64,000 nt of DNA from Bacillus sp. NEB1478 (GTDB lineage: Bacteria > Bacillota > Bacilli > Bacillales > Fictibacillaceae), in NCBI RefSeq assembly GCF_031582965.1, contig NZ_CP134049.1, positions 1,426,001 through 1,490,000 on the forward strand, read 5' to 3'. Positions 17,759 through 28,211 of the stretch are shown here, in pieces. Position numbers and translations under genes: made by a program. The notes under the pieces are model-generated. The model searched no databases. It saw nothing but the letters and a program-made list of their open reading frames with translations, and had not been told where the DNA came from. Numbering within the stretch: the stretch's first letter is position 1; every line of letters starts with the position of its first letter.

Positions 17759-18064
17759 AATATCACCAGTTTCTTTTACATTTTCAATACGTATAGTTTA
17801 ACACTTTTCAATAATAGTAGGCATAGCTCCATAAAATGAATGAACGAGTTCTAACTTACCGAAATATTTTTCCATAGGCAACATAATTCATTATCATCTC
17901 CTCATCCGGTTTAGAATCGATATTAAATGTTTATGACCGGCAGTTTTTCTTGTGTATCGCAAAGAACATGGCTCGGCCTTTTATTATTCTTAGGTTAAAA
18001 TCCACTCACCTGAACATAATAAATGCTGAAACAATCATGGTGTTCAGTCAGGTGGTATGTATTG

Positions 18065-19561
18065 ATGTTCTTTAGAAAGAAAAAGACAGCAGCCAATGAG
18101 CAAGAAAAAGAAGAGAAAAACAGGGTGCCGAGTGAAGCTGTGAAGCTCGATTTATTAAAACAGGCAACAGCGAAAATGGATGATGCTGAAATTGTTCAGC
18201 GGAAAACAAACAACGGTGCTACTTTTGGGCTTGTATACATACAAACGTTAATCGACAGGGAGAGGCTGAACGAAGCCATTATTCAGCCTCTTCTTCAGAG
18301 TGAGGATCAGGCGTTTATTCAATGTATATCGACCTGCAGCGTTTTAAGAATCCATTCAATGGAAGAAGCCAAAGAATACATGCTGTTTGGTGCTGTGCTC
18401 ATCCATGATCAAGGGAATAATGAATGGTGGGCGGCAAAACTGGAGAATTCGCTCAGCCGGGCGATCGAAAATTCCGAAACCGAGACGATAATGTATGGTC
18501 CCAAAGACAGCTTTACGGAAAGGATCGAGCAGAATGTGTTCATGATCCGGCGGCGTCTGCCCGTTATTGAGCTAAAAGTAGAAAAATTCCAAGTTGGTTC
18601 GAATACTAAAACCCAGGTTCAGATGCTGTATATGGATGGAATCGCCAATCCCGAGATCGTCGAAATTGCACGGGAAAATATTTCGAAAGTGAACTTTGAT
18701 ATGATTTTGGAGTCCTCTAATCTTTCCGCTTTTATGGATGATCATACGCACAGTTTGTTTCCGCAGTTTATGCAGACGGATCGTCCGGACTCGTGCGCCT
18801 ATTCACTGGGGCTTGGCAAAATCATTATTCTGCTGAATGATACACCTTTTGCTCTTATCGCCCCCATTACCTTTTTTCATCTTTTTCAATCTCCGGAAGA
18901 TTATGTTCATCGCTGGGTGATTGCCAGTTTTTTACGTACTCTTCGTTATTTGAGTTTTTTTATAGCCATTACTTTGATTCCTCTTTATGTGGCATTGAAC
19001 ACTTATCATTATCAGATGATCCCGCTTCAGATTCTGTATGTACTCATGGAATCACGGACCAAACTGCCGTTCACTCCCTTTTGGGAAGCGCTGATCATGT
19101 TGGTTATTATTGAAATTATTAAAGAAGCGAGTTTGCGGATGCCGACCAAAACGAGCCAGACCATCGGAATTATTGGCGGCATTGTCATCGGACAAGCTGC
19201 TGTTGAAGCAGGATTTGCCAGCAAGGTGTTGATTGTTCTCGTGGGAATCTCGGCGATTGCATCCTTTCTAGTGCCGAATTATTTAGTCACAAAAGCAACT
19301 ACCGTCCTTCAATTTATAATTCTTATTCTTGCATCCTTTTTTGGGATCCTGGGGATCGCCTTGGGATTGATACTCCTGCTCGCTCATCTGAATGGTCTTT
19401 CTTCCTTAAAACAGCCATTTTTTGCACCGATTTCTCCGCTTTACTGGAGAGATTGGAACGATCTTTTTATTCGGGCACCATTGCCATGGGCAAAGCTGCG
19501 GCCGGAATATCTAAAGACGGTGAAAAAATGGCGGGTTTCTAAAAGGGAGGGGAGCGAATGA
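18065..19561 (+). CDS. Spore germinant receptor subunit A (GerA/GerK family)
   Basis: 498 residues from ATG 18065 with AGGTGG at 18050-18055; an earlier in-frame start (18023) has none. GerA-family A subunits carry a large N-terminal soluble domain (about 1-270, starting with a charged KKKTAANEQEKEEK segment) and several C-terminal membrane helices (about 285-470). The conserved tail SPLYWRDWNDLFIRAPLPW is present. It forms the inner-membrane germinant receptor with the B permease-like and C lipoprotein subunits encoded next, overlapping by 4 bases (ATGA). It should be expressed in the forespore, though no promoter was firmly identified. The operon is GC-richer than the flanking accessory DNA. 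Confidence 0.9.
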   Translation: MFFRKKKTAANEQEKEEKNRVPSEAVKLDLLKQATAKMDDAEIVQRKTNNGATFGLVYIQTLIDRERLNEAIIQPLLQSEDQAFIQCISTCSVLRIHSMEEAKEYMLFGAVLIHDQGNNEWWAAKLENSLSRAIENSETETIMYGPKDSFTERIEQNVFMIRRRLPVIELKVEKFQVGSNTKTQVQMLYMDGIANPEIVEIARENISKVNFDMILESSNLSAFMDDHTHSLFPQFMQTDRPDSCAYSLGLGKIIILLNDTPFALIAPITFFHLFQSPEDYVHRWVIASFLRTLRYLSFFIAITLIPLYVALNTYHYQMIPLQILYVLMESRTKLPFTPFWEALIMLVIIEIIKEASLRMPTKTSQTIGIIGGIVIGQAAVEAGFASKVLIVLVGISAIASFLVPNYLVTKATTVLQFIILILASFFGILGIALGLILLLAHLNGLSSLKQPFFAPISPLYWRDWNDLFIRAPLPWAKLRPEYLKTVKKWRVSKREGSE

Positions 19562-20682
19562 GCAGCAGATTTCGCTTGTTTGATAGAACGGCTGTTATGG
19601 GAAGCGGCTATATCTTTGCTATGGTGAACCGGATGCAAATGCTGTACTACGTCTTAATTTTGCCCAAACATTTGGTCCATCCTTATATGATGGCAGGAAT
19701 CCTTGGTGTGGGTTTTCTATCACAAATCAATCTTTTGATTCTGTCCAAATATTTAACGTCCAATTATTTTGTTCTGGGTTATCACGGCTTTGTCCAATTA
19801 TTTAGCGAAAAGATGGTCCGATTCTTTGCATTTCTCGGGATTTTTTTCATTTTAATGAAAGTAATCGTGACCACTTTGGGGTATGTCGAAATTGTCCATC
19901 AATTTATGTTTCCCTCGATGAAGACGAACTGGCTTATTTTCGTCTTGATCGCATCCGGGTTTTATATCGCTTCTCAAGGGATGGAGAAAACGATTCGTTT
20001 GTCCATTATCGGTTTTTTGGCCACGATCTGGGTGATTCTTGTCTATATTCCATATTTCATGCCGCCAATTGCCCAAACTCATCATCTGTATCCCTTAGTG
20101 CCAGGCGAGGGTTTACTTCATTCATGGTACGGGCTGCTGATGGTTTGGTCCGCTCTCTCAGGACCTGAATATTTGGTTTGCCTAGGCCCCTGGATTGGCC
20201 AGAAGGAAAAGATTTTAAGGGGAATGAGTATAGGCAATGCACTGTCAGTCTTTGAATACCTTGTTCTGTTTGCTGCGTGTCTTCTCTATTATGGTTCAAC
20301 CTATTTGGAGAAAATCAGTTTCCCTGTTGTGAACATGATACGTTATCTGCAGTCACCTGTTTTTGAAAGGGTGGATATTATATTAATTTCTCTAAACATG
20401 ATCTATTTTCTCTATTTTATTGCCCTTTTCTTATTATGTTTGTATGGAGCAATAAGGATCGCGGCGGGGCGAATCAACATCAATACGAATCGCAAGGGCT
20501 TTTTAGTATGTGTAATTGCTGTTTTTATAGGTATGCTGGTCATTAATGGCTGGTACTGGAGGGAAGGACAGGAATTAAATGTATGGATGACACTGCAGTT
20601 ATGGCTGGGTGCAATAACTTACCTTTTGGTTCCTTCTGTACTTGCCATTGCAATGAAATGGAAAAGGGGGCAGTCTAGATGA
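19558..20682 (+). CDS. Spore germinant receptor subunit B (GerB/GerKB family)
   Basis: 374 residues and about ten membrane helices of the amino-acid-permease-like GerB family (spore_permease). The subunit is thought to hold the germinant-binding site within the membrane. The ATG at 19558 overlaps the A-subunit stop, indicating translational coupling, and its own stop overlaps the C-subunit start. Characteristic blocks are MVNRMQMLYYVLILPKHL near residue 22 and a QLWLGAITYLLVPSVL ending. The ligand cannot be predicted. Confidence 0.9.
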   Translation: MSSRFRLFDRTAVMGSGYIFAMVNRMQMLYYVLILPKHLVHPYMMAGILGVGFLSQINLLILSKYLTSNYFVLGYHGFVQLFSEKMVRFFAFLGIFFILMKVIVTTLGYVEIVHQFMFPSMKTNWLIFVLIASGFYIASQGMEKTIRLSIIGFLATIWVILVYIPYFMPPIAQTHHLYPLVPGEGLLHSWYGLLMVWSALSGPEYLVCLGPWIGQKEKILRGMSIGNALSVFEYLVLFAACLLYYGSTYLEKISFPVVNMIRYLQSPVFERVDIILISLNMIYFLYFIALFLLCLYGAIRIAAGRININTNRKGFLVCVIAVFIGMLVINGWYWREGQELNVWMTLQLWLGAITYLLVPSVLAIAMKWKRGQSR

Positions 20683-21743
20683 AGACTCTTTTGTACACTC
20701 TTTGTATCCTCCTCGTTTTTTCGGGCTGTTCATCACCTTTTGTTGAAGACAATACGGTTGAGGAGATTGCTCCCGTCACGTTTTGGTCCCTGAATCAAGG
20801 GGAAGGAGGGAAATTGGAAATTACGACCCTCGTCCCTCCAGTTACCAATGAGAAAAAACAGGTATTGACACTGAATGTGGATTTATTAAAGCAGGGGAAA
20901 AAAGAATTCAACCTAAAGTTTTATCGGGAATTGAAGCTTGGCCAGCTTCGCATGCTGATCATTAATGAAAAGCTGGCAAAAAAAGAAATCATCTCGTTAA
21001 TTGATACGATCCTTTCAGATCCTGATGTATCTCCGCGCCTTTTTCTTGTACTGGTCAGAGGGAGTTTTGAAGATTTTTTAGAAAACGAAAGGAAAGTGCA
21101 GAAGAACCTCGATTATTACCTTTACCGGATGTTTCGGCATTATGAAAGAAGAAATCAAGGGGAAATGAGCATCGTCAATTTGCATGAATTTATGGAAAAG
21201 GTCTATTCTCCTTACTCGGATCCAGTGCTTCCAATATTTAAGGCAGACAAAGATAATTTTACATATGAAGGAACGGCTTTATTTAATGAAAATAAGTATG
21301 TCGGTTCCATTAATAAAAGGGAAGACCAAATGTTTCAGCTTATTGCCAATGACCATTATTTAAAGAATCTTCCCATCCCGCATTTAAAGGTTTCCTTGGG
21401 CCAGGTACGCTCCAAGGTTCATATGCAGGTAGATGATCATTTCAAAACGTTAAACATTGATGTTTTGGTAAAGGGAAGAATCGATGAATACCGAGGACAC
21501 CGGAATATACTCAGCAGAAGTGAAATGATTAGGATGACCGATGACATCGAATCTTATTTACAGCGTGAAACCGTGGGGCTTGTAAAGGAAACACAAAGAT
21601 TAAAGATCGAACCGTTGGAAGTGGGAGCCCATACCTACTCTCCCTTGGCTCATCCAATGATTAGAAAAGTCTGGCTGGACCATTATGAGAAAATGAAGGT
21701 TCATGTCAAATACTCGGTGAAAATAGAACCGCTGAGTTTGTAA
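20679..21743 (+). CDS. Spore germinant receptor subunit C lipoprotein (Ger(x)C family)
   Basis: 354 residues. Signal peptide MKTLLYTLCILLVF is followed by lipobox FSGC (Cys17), so it is a diacylglyceryl-anchored protein on the outer face of the spore inner membrane. The GerC fold follows in three domains, with the conserved tail SPLAHPMIRKVWLDHYEKMK instead of the commoner WxxxF ending. Start ATG 20679 overlaps the B-subunit stop. It completes an A-B-C operon (18065-21743) as in gerA and gerK. Confidence 0.9.
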   Translation: MKTLLYTLCILLVFSGCSSPFVEDNTVEEIAPVTFWSLNQGEGGKLEITTLVPPVTNEKKQVLTLNVDLLKQGKKEFNLKFYRELKLGQLRMLIINEKLAKKEIISLIDTILSDPDVSPRLFLVLVRGSFEDFLENERKVQKNLDYYLYRMFRHYERRNQGEMSIVNLHEFMEKVYSPYSDPVLPIFKADKDNFTYEGTALFNENKYVGSINKREDQMFQLIANDHYLKNLPIPHLKVSLGQVRSKVHMQVDDHFKTLNIDVLVKGRIDEYRGHRNILSRSEMIRMTDDIESYLQRETVGLVKETQRLKIEPLEVGAHTYSPLAHPMIRKVWLDHYEKMKVHVKYSVKIEPLSL

Positions 21744-22555
21744 TTTTAATATGGTTTACAAATAAATGGTGCCGGCTCTTTCTGTTTGGAGCAAAAGACA
21801 GATTAATCAATAGACAAAACGAGTAATCCACACGGCCAAGGATATTGCGCAGCTTAAGACTGCGTTGGGTCAGCTATTTGCGGAGACTGAGGAGTGGCCC
21901 CTGATTGGTTCGGTAAAAATCGGTTTTTTCACGACCGCAATAATTCAGGGTAAACACGCACTGTTCATAATATGATGGGAGGAACTTAAAAAGTCTTTTC
22001 TTGAGATGAGTTAGATAATGATTATTAAAACGGTTTTTAAGCTGTCGGGTGCATTAGCTGAAGATCGAAGCTGTCCGGGCGTGTGGAGTATTGGATCGAC
22101 AGCACATCAACATAAGGTTTGATGGCTTTCAGGTAGCTTTGAAATATTACGAAACAAAGAGGACAACCGGTTCCCCTTGTCCTGCTGTATAGTAGTGAAG
22201 ATGATCACCTAGGATTATTAAAAGGCTAACAATTGGTAAACCGGCAATGATTCCACCTTGTTCGGGGTATGGCTATATACTCAAGGCGCAATTTAAGTTT
22301 TTGTCTTAAGGACAAGTAGTTTGGAACAGAAATTGTTGTCATCGGAAATAGAGACGGCAAGCGCTATTCCCATCTTTTAGGGTGGGTTACTTTTTTCGTT
22401 GATAATTAAAAGAGCTATGCTTCAAAGATTATCATAAGCGGATAGGGGTTTGGATTTGCAGGACATATTCATTTTATAAAATTAAGACAATTTTAGTTTG
22501 AATGTACTTCTTTTTCCATTATGATTATGAAAAGGAATGGGAAGGAGCGATGTTC
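21744..22555. other. Long intergenic stretch with repeat and gene debris
   Basis: About 0.8 kb without an intact gene. A B-type-like repeat is at about 22032-22068 (AAGCTGTCGGGTGCATTAGC) and a hairpin AGGACAA / TTGTCCT at 22160-22183. Short open pieces such as VIGNRDGKRYSHLLGWVTFF (about 22337-22398) look protein-like but have no start or continuation. It is probably a graveyard between the ger operon and the dehydrogenase. Confidence 0.4.
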
Positions 22556-23743
22556 ATGAACCGCATTGAATTTAATCTGCCAACCATCATACGTGCTGGA
22601 AATGGTGAATTTCAACAAACAGGTACATACTTAAAAGAATTCATAAAGGGAACTCGAATCTTTATCGTAACGGACCCTGGAATTGAGCGAGTTGGGTTTG
22701 TAAAACAAGCTATTCAAATGTTAGAACGACAAGGCTATGAAACCCGTACATTTAATCAAGTGAAGCCAAATCCACGGGATATCGATTGTAAAACTGGCGG
22801 GGAAGAAGCTAAAGAATTTCTTGCGGATGCCATATTGGCGATAGGCGGGGGATCAGTAATTGATTCCGCAAAGGCGATTGCGATTTTGCAGTGCCTAGGC
22901 GGCGAGCCGCAGTATTACGCTGGGCGAAATAACGTTCCTCAAAAAGTAACCCCAATTGCTGTTGTTCCGACTACTGCTGGAACAGGTGCTGAGGTGACAC
23001 GTTCATCGGTTATTACAGATACAGCAAAAAAGATTAAATTCACGATCAAAGACGTAAATATCGCACCAGTTTTAGCGATTGTGGACCCCGAGCTTACCTA
23101 TGGATTACCTGCCCACTTAACTGCATCCACAGGAATGGACGCTTTGGTACACGCAATAGAAGCCTATACTTGTAAGGCATCAAATCCTATTTCAGACGGT
23201 CTGGCATTACAAGCATTGAAACATATCTATCCTTATTTAAGGACAGCTGTAAATGATGGAAATAATAAAGAAGCCCGTTACAACATGATGGTTGGATCCA
23301 CCCTTGCAGGCATGGCTTTCTCCCATGCAGATGTAGCATCCGTTCATTGCATGGCTGAGGCGATCGGTGGATTATATGATACGCCACATGGGGTCGCAAA
23401 TTCGATGTTCCTGCCATATATGGTCGAATTCAATGCAGGAGCGGATCTGAAAAAACATGCAACGATTGCGAGGACGATCGGTATCGCCCCTCCAAACGAT
23501 TCCGATAAAGATGCAACCGCTCGCCTTGTAGAGGAATTAAAGCAGTTGGCTTCCGATTTATCCATCCCAACATTCCACTCATTACCTGAGGTGAACGAGA
23601 ATGACTTCGATTATCTTGCCGAGTCATCGTACTTGAATGGATCTACACCAAGCAATGCAAGGGAAATAACAAAAGAAGACTATCTGGAACTATTTAAGAT
23701 TGCTTATTCAAAAGAGTATACGAGAATTAGCCTGCAAAAATAA
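22556..23743 (+). CDS. Iron-containing alcohol dehydrogenase (group III)
   Basis: 395 residues from ATG 22556, with GGAAGGAG eight bases before it; an ATG at 22550 sits too close to that site. The NAD motif is AIGGGSVIDSAKA (about residues 96-108), followed by VVPTTAGTGAEVT and STGMDALVHAIEAY. The metal ligands are supplied by a D/H/H/H set that includes HAIEAY and DTPHGVANS. Family members oxidise or reduce small alcohols and aldehydes such as butanol, lactaldehyde or methanol. With a RuMP locus 3 kb away, a methanol or formaldehyde-linked role is tempting but unproven. Confidence 0.85.
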   Translation: MNRIEFNLPTIIRAGNGEFQQTGTYLKEFIKGTRIFIVTDPGIERVGFVKQAIQMLERQGYETRTFNQVKPNPRDIDCKTGGEEAKEFLADAILAIGGGSVIDSAKAIAILQCLGGEPQYYAGRNNVPQKVTPIAVVPTTAGTGAEVTRSSVITDTAKKIKFTIKDVNIAPVLAIVDPELTYGLPAHLTASTGMDALVHAIEAYTCKASNPISDGLALQALKHIYPYLRTAVNDGNNKEARYNMMVGSTLAGMAFSHADVASVHCMAEAIGGLYDTPHGVANSMFLPYMVEFNAGADLKKHATIARTIGIAPPNDSDKDATARLVEELKQLASDLSIPTFHSLPEVNENDFDYLAESSYLNGSTPSNAREITKEDYLELFKIAYSKEYTRISLQK

Positions 23744-23923
23744 GGTTGGATCAGGTTCTCTGAAATGAAGAAAAACCAGCAATAGCGGTTTTTTTTTCCT
23801 TTTTCCTTTTCTTCTAACTTGGATCATTCTAGTCTAACTATAATGTCGAGAGGCTAATATTGCTTTACCATATTAAAGGCAGTATCATTTGACGTATTAT
23901 CGTAAAAGGGAAGGATGAATAAG

Positions 23924-24442
23924 ATGTCATTAGAAAGCGTATTAATTCATTTTAAACAGTGGAATCGTGAAGGTGATGTGTTGGAGTTTGAAACATTAAG
24001 TGCAACGGTTGAGCAGGCAGCTAATACCATTGGCGTCATCCCTGCTCGAATTGCAAAGACGTTAAGCTTCAGGGGGGAAGGGAACGAAGCCATCTTGATC
24101 GTTGCAGCCGGTGATGCAAAAATTGATAACAAGAAATTCCGCACCACATTTGGATTCAAGGCACGTATGCTAACGCCAGAGGAAGTGATAGAGCAAACCG
24201 GACATGTGATAGGTGGTGTTTGCCCTTTCGGATTGGAAAACGAAATGGACGTTTATCTAGATATCTCGATGAAACGTTTCAAAACCCTTTTCCCTGCATG
24301 TGGAACCAGAAACTCTGCTATTGAACTAACATGTGATGAATTATTTCAATATTCATTGGCTAAAGATTGGATAGATGTTTGTAAAGGATGGGAAGAGTCC
24401 CAGCTTATTGAGACAGTAACAGTAAGTAACGATGGATTTTGA
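23924..24442 (+). CDS. YbaK/EbsC-type aminoacyl-tRNA deacylase
   Basis: 172 residues from ATG 23924, which has AAGGGAAGG upstream; ATG 23915 would add MNK. The YbaK/ProX fold frees wrongly charged amino acids (for example Cys or Ala from tRNA-Pro). Its landmarks are the catalytic-Lys neighbourhood RIAKTLSFRG near residue 40, GDAKIDNKKF near 60, and the conserved GGVCPFG turn near 98, then FPACGTRNSAIELTCDEL. It is monocistronic. Confidence 0.85.
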   Translation: MSLESVLIHFKQWNREGDVLEFETLSATVEQAANTIGVIPARIAKTLSFRGEGNEAILIVAAGDAKIDNKKFRTTFGFKARMLTPEEVIEQTGHVIGGVCPFGLENEMDVYLDISMKRFKTLFPACGTRNSAIELTCDELFQYSLAKDWIDVCKGWEESQLIETVTVSNDGF

Positions 24443-25027
24443 ATAAATCCTTAATTTATTGACCATGAATCAATGTTTCAAAAACAAATATTACCTCTCC
24501 ATGGAAACGTTCAAAGAAAATGTTTACTCTAAATAAAGGTGAAATGAAGCACTGAAAATAATGATCAGTGCTTTTTTTTTATGGCGAGTTTGTTTCTTAG
24601 TTATTTACTGAAGTATTCAGGAGTAAGTTCTTTTTTTATTTTATTCATCAACAAAAGGGCAGGAGTTGATGAAGGAGAAAATTTAACCCAGAGGGAATAA
24701 GTATTATATTCTAAGCAATATGTATTGATTATCAACTGTCGTGTCCTTTATAAAAATAAAAAAGTCATCGGCAATGGGCTGTTACTGTAATACTTTTAAA
24801 CTATGCATGTTTAGTTCATTAGTATGAGCGCTTAGGAGTTTCCTAAAGGTAATTTACTGCAGAAACTCTTTACCGGACCCGAAATCTCACAGTCTTTATA
24901 TGGATTATTAATTTGTACTCCTAACATTAATATAAGAATTAGTTCCTGATTTCTTCCATATATGTAACTGAAAGGTTACTTAATGCGACTAATCAAGAAA
25001 CCGAGTTATTAAGACATGGGGTGCGAT
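24443..25027. other. Intergenic stretch with terminator and B-like repeat
   Basis: A strong terminator is at 24547-24580. A B-like dyad TCATCAAC..GTTGATGA follows at about 24645-24672. From 24700 to 25000 the sequence is AT-rich with no gene that I can support. Confidence 0.45.
24547..24580 (+). terminator. Rho-independent terminator
   Basis: AAGCACTG (24547-24554) pairs with CAGTGCTT (24566-24573), followed by eight T. It lies about 100 bases after the YbaK-like gene. Confidence 0.8.
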
Positions 25028-26158
25028 ATGAGAAATTTTATTTTCCTGACTTTATTATTGTTACTTATGTCCGGCTGTTCCATTCAAAGTAAAGGTTCGA
25101 TATCAGAAGAAACAAAACCAAGAAAGATCGAAAAAGTCGTAATAATTGATAACAAAAAGCGAAAACCAATAATTCCTGATCCGATACCAACAGAAGAACT
25201 GGAAGTGTATAACGGTCCGGTTGAACATATTTTTTTTCATCCTCTCGTTATTTATCCTGAGATGGCGTTTGATGGTGACTCCATGTCTCAAGGATACAAG
25301 GACTGGTTCATCACCGTAAAAGAGTTTAATAAAATTATTGAATCACTATACAAAAAAAATTATATTTTGATCAAAATGTCTGATCTGTTTGATGTACAAG
25401 ATATGAATGGAAAAACAATCCTCGGAAAAAAAGAGTTAAAACTGCCTAAAAACAAAAAGCCACTCGTCCTTTCTGTTGATGATTTAAATTACTATCAATA
25501 TATGAGGGAAAACGGAAATGCCTATAAATTAATTATTGATAATGGAGGGGAGATCGCTACGTATTCAAAGGATTTGAAAGGGGTCGAGTCCATTTCAAGA
25601 GAACATGAAATCGTACCTATCCTGGAATCTTTTATAAATAAACACCCAGACTTTTCCTTTCACGGTGCACGAGGCATACTAGCTTTAACTGGATATGAAG
25701 GGATCTTAGGGTACCAAACACATGAATTAACCAAAAGCAGCTATCCTCAAGAAAAGGATGCTGCCTTGAAAGTTGTGAATAAATTAAAGCAAGAAGGCTG
25801 GGAATTTGCATCACATGGATATGGACATTTGAATACAAGAACCATAAGTTTGGAATTATTACGATCTGATACCGCCAGTTGGAAAAGAGAAGTCGAACCG
25901 TTGATAGGGAAGACCTCTATCTTTATTTACCCTTATGGTAGCAGTGTCTTGCCTGAAGATAAAAAGTTTAAAGCCTTGCAGGATGAGGGGTTTTCAATTT
26001 TTTGTTCAGTAGGACCAAATCCTTATCTCAAATCGAACGCACAGTTTGCCATGATGGATCGAGTCCATATCGATGGTGTTGCTTTTGAACAACAAAAGGA
26101 TATTTTAGCGCGATTTTTTAATAGTGATGAGATCATTGACTCTTTAAGATATCAATAA
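25028..26158 (+). CDS. Polysaccharide-deacetylase-fold (NodB-like) lipoprotein
   Basis: 376 residues from ATG 25028; an in-frame ATG at 25016 has no ribosome site. The signal peptide MRNFIFLTLLLLL and lipobox MSGC make it a membrane lipoprotein. The catalytic half (about residues 140-375) has the NodB order: a first strand LVLSVDDLNYY with the metal/base Asp pair, the metal-site motif ASHGYGHLNT with the H-x-x-x-H pattern, and IFIYPYGS. It may remove acetyl groups from cell-wall glycan or another polysaccharide. It resembles the YheN/YxkH group of bacilli. It is flanked by long spacers, so it is monocistronic. Confidence 0.8.
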   Translation: MRNFIFLTLLLLLMSGCSIQSKGSISEETKPRKIEKVVIIDNKKRKPIIPDPIPTEELEVYNGPVEHIFFHPLVIYPEMAFDGDSMSQGYKDWFITVKEFNKIIESLYKKNYILIKMSDLFDVQDMNGKTILGKKELKLPKNKKPLVLSVDDLNYYQYMRENGNAYKLIIDNGGEIATYSKDLKGVESISREHEIVPILESFINKHPDFSFHGARGILALTGYEGILGYQTHELTKSSYPQEKDAALKVVNKLKQEGWEFASHGYGHLNTRTISLELLRSDTASWKREVEPLIGKTSIFIYPYGSSVLPEDKKFKALQDEGFSIFCSVGPNPYLKSNAQFAMMDRVHIDGVAFEQQKDILARFFNSDEIIDSLRYQ

Positions 26159-26487
26159 TCATATTATTTATAAAAATGGCTGTTTATTTAAAACATGACT
26201 CTATATTCTCTTTTTCTATTGAAAAGTAAGAAAATGGTTACGGAAATTCTAATGATATTTTATCTTTAGATAATCATATTATGTTAGTTACTCAGTTTAT
26301 AAAAGAAATAGCTACCCAAAAGGATAGCTATTTTTTTACGTTATCAATTTTAATTTTATCAGATTGATCTTTGTTCAAGCGTGTCAGGGGTTTATTGTTT
26401 TAATCCTTTAAATAAAAATTCATAGATAATGTTGTTAGACCAATTATGTGGGAAAACTATCCTATACTGACTTTGAGGAGTGAGAGG
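26159..26487. other. Intergenic stretch with a short hairpin
   Basis: AT-rich. AAATAGCTACC / GGATAGCTATTTTTT (about 26308-26337) is a terminator-like hairpin that could end the deacetylase transcript. No gene is seen. Confidence 0.4.
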
Positions 26488-26751
26488 ATGTTCGTAAAAG
26501 GGAACATTATTGCAGGTGAATTTGATTCGAGTATCAATGAATTTTCCTTACAGAAAGTTAAGAATTTCGAAACAGAGTCGGTCCTTAATGAAGACCAGTT
26601 AAATAATATTTATCATTATTTAATAAAACATCAGCATGAAGAGGATGGGCAAATTATTACTTTATTCGATCAAATGCTTGTACGCTTAGCACAAAATGAG
26701 GTTAACCAGTTAATTGTTGATTTAGAGAAAGTAATGTCCTTGTATCACTAA
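26488..26751 (+). CDS. Small hypothetical protein
   Basis: 87 residues from ATG 26488, with GAGGAG at 26474-26479; the longer frame from 26446 lacks a site. The sequence is acidic and mostly helical in its second half (NEDQLNNIYHYLIKHQHEED then FDQMLVRLAQNEVNQLIVDL). There is no signal peptide and no Cys motif. I do not recognise the family. A shared bidirectional terminator (26782-26807) separates it from the convergent SDR gene. Confidence 0.6.
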   Translation: MFVKGNIIAGEFDSSINEFSLQKVKNFETESVLNEDQLNNIYHYLIKHQHEEDGQIITLFDQMLVRLAQNEVNQLIVDLEKVMSLYH

Positions 26752-26781
26752 TACATATAAGAGTATTTTATACGAACTAAA

Positions 26782-26808
26782 GAAGCAGACCCCACTGGAT
26801 CTGCTTCG
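26782..26808. terminator. Bidirectional terminator
   Basis: GAAGCAGA (26782-26789) pairs with TCTGCTTC (26800-26807) and is followed by GTTTTA. It lies between convergent genes ending at 26751 (plus) and 26811 (minus). Confidence 0.7.
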
Positions 26809-26810
26809 TT

Positions 26811-27530
26811 TTATGATGGATTTGTTGACCATAATCCAGCTGTTTTAACGAATACTCTTGGATTAAATTTTAAACTAGCCACGACTAATTCTGCAAGGTC
26901 TTCTGGGTGCATCACGTTTTCTTCATTGCCTTTAACAAGATTTGTATCAATTGCTAAATCTGTAACGACCGTACTTGGTGTTAAAGCAGTAACACGGACA
27001 TTATGTTTTCTTACTTCTAGCATAAGTGATTCAGTTAGCCCTAAAACAGCGAATTTAGAAGCACTGTATGCACTTGTAACAGGAGCACCTTTTTGACCAG
27101 CAGATGAAGAGATATTGATGATATCTCCTGATTTTCTTTCGATCATTCCTGGTAATACTGCTCTTGTTACATTATACACACCCATTAAATTGACTTGGAT
27201 GATTTTTTCCCATTCTTCTGGTGTTAGATCAAGGAACCCACCGAATTTAGCAACACCAGCATTGTTGATTAGGATATCAATTGGGCCTAAATCTGATTTG
27301 ATATGTTCAACAGCATGTGTAACGGATTCAAGGTCGGTCACATCTGCTGTTGCTGCAGAAACCTTTACATCATATTGTGCTAGTTCAGCAGTTACCTTTT
27401 CTAGATTAGACATATTTAAGCCGATTAGGCCTAAATGAACGCCTTCTTTTGCTAAGGCGATAGCAGTAGCACGTCCAATACCTCTTCCTGCGCCAGTAAC
27501 TATTGCAGTTTTTCCATTTAAAGAAATCAT
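26811..27530 (-). CDS. SDR oxidoreductase (3-ketoacyl-ACP reductase-like)
   Basis: 239 residues from ATG 27530 with AGGAGTGA in place; upstream in-frame starts to 27587 are not supported. All classical SDR landmarks are present: [10 protein letters not shown] (residues 11-20), NNAG (about 87-90), the catalytic Ser in ISSSAG (about 140) and YSASK (about 153-157, Tyr and Lys). Members of this type in bacilli are annotated fabG-like or as general carbonyl reductases. It lies 115 bases after hxlB on the same strand behind a weak hairpin (27579-27617), so read-through from the RuMP operon is possible but not assured. Confidence 0.85.
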   Translation of the reverse strand: MISLNGKTAIVTGAGRGIGRATAIALAKEGVHLGLIGLNMSNLEKVTAELAQYDVKVSAATADVTDLESVTHAVEHIKSDLGPIDILINNAGVAKFGGFLDLTPEEWEKIIQVNLMGVYNVTRAVLPGMIERKSGDIINISSSAGQKGAPVTSAYSASKFAVLGLTESLMLEVRKHNVRVTALTPSTVVTDLAIDTNLVKGNEENVMHPEDLAELVVASLKFNPRVFVKTAGLWSTNPS

Positions 27531-27645
27531 TTTATCACTCCTAAAATTATTACAAATTGAAGTAGTACATTCTAACAGAAAGACCACAATACTGCATGGA
27601 AACAGCTTGCGGTCTTTCCTATTTAGAACTCGAGGAATAATATAT

Positions 27646-28203
27646 TTATTCTAAGTTGGCGTGTCTACCGTACATTTTATTGGTATCCAAACCTTTTTTC
27701 TCCATGAACCGAAGAATCACAGCATCGTAAAATAATAAAAGTGTTTGCTCAAATAATGATCCCATTGGTTGAATCGTCTTAAAATCACTCTCCGACTGAT
27801 CTTTAGGTGAGCCAGGCAACTTAATTGTGATATCCGCTAATTGTCCAATAGTGGACTCAGGGAAAATGGTTACAGCTGCAATCGTCCCACCGATGCTTTT
27901 TGCCTTTTCAGCCATGGAAACTAGACTTTTCGTTTCTCCTGAACCTGATCCAATGATTAAGATGTCATCTTTTTCAAAGTTAGGAGTTACTGTTTCGCCA
28001 ATCACATAGGCATCTATCCCCATGTGCATCATTCGCATAGCGAATGATTTGGCCATAAATCCAGATCTACCTGCGCCTGCAACAAAGATTTTTTTGGATT
28101 CAAGAATCCCATTAACTAATTTTTCAGCTTCATCATTCGATATTAAATCTACGGAGCGATTTAACTCTTTTATGATTTCAGCTAGGTATTGAGTTGTATT
28201 CAT
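27646..28203 (-). CDS. hxlB: 6-phospho-3-hexuloisomerase
   Basis: 185 residues. It turns D-arabino-3-hexulose-6-phosphate into fructose-6-phosphate, the second step of formaldehyde fixation by the ribulose monophosphate pathway. It is a SIS-domain protein: [16 protein letters not shown] (about residues 42-57) holds phosphate, [11 protein letters not shown] (about 84-94) is the second sugar-phosphate loop, and the C-terminal [15 protein letters not shown] is typical of PHI. The start ATG 28203 is 8 bases after the hxlA stop, so the two are cotranscribed. The cytoplasmic role is formaldehyde detoxification. Confidence 0.95.
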   Translation of the reverse strand: MNTTQYLAEIIKELNRSVDLISNDEAEKLVNGILESKKIFVAGAGRSGFMAKSFAMRMMHMGIDAYVIGETVTPNFEKDDILIIGSGSGETKSLVSMAEKAKSIGGTIAAVTIFPESTIGQLADITIKLPGSPKDQSESDFKTIQPMGSLFEQTLLLFYDAVILRFMEKKGLDTNKMYGRHANLE

Positions 28204-28211
28204 GTTCTGAA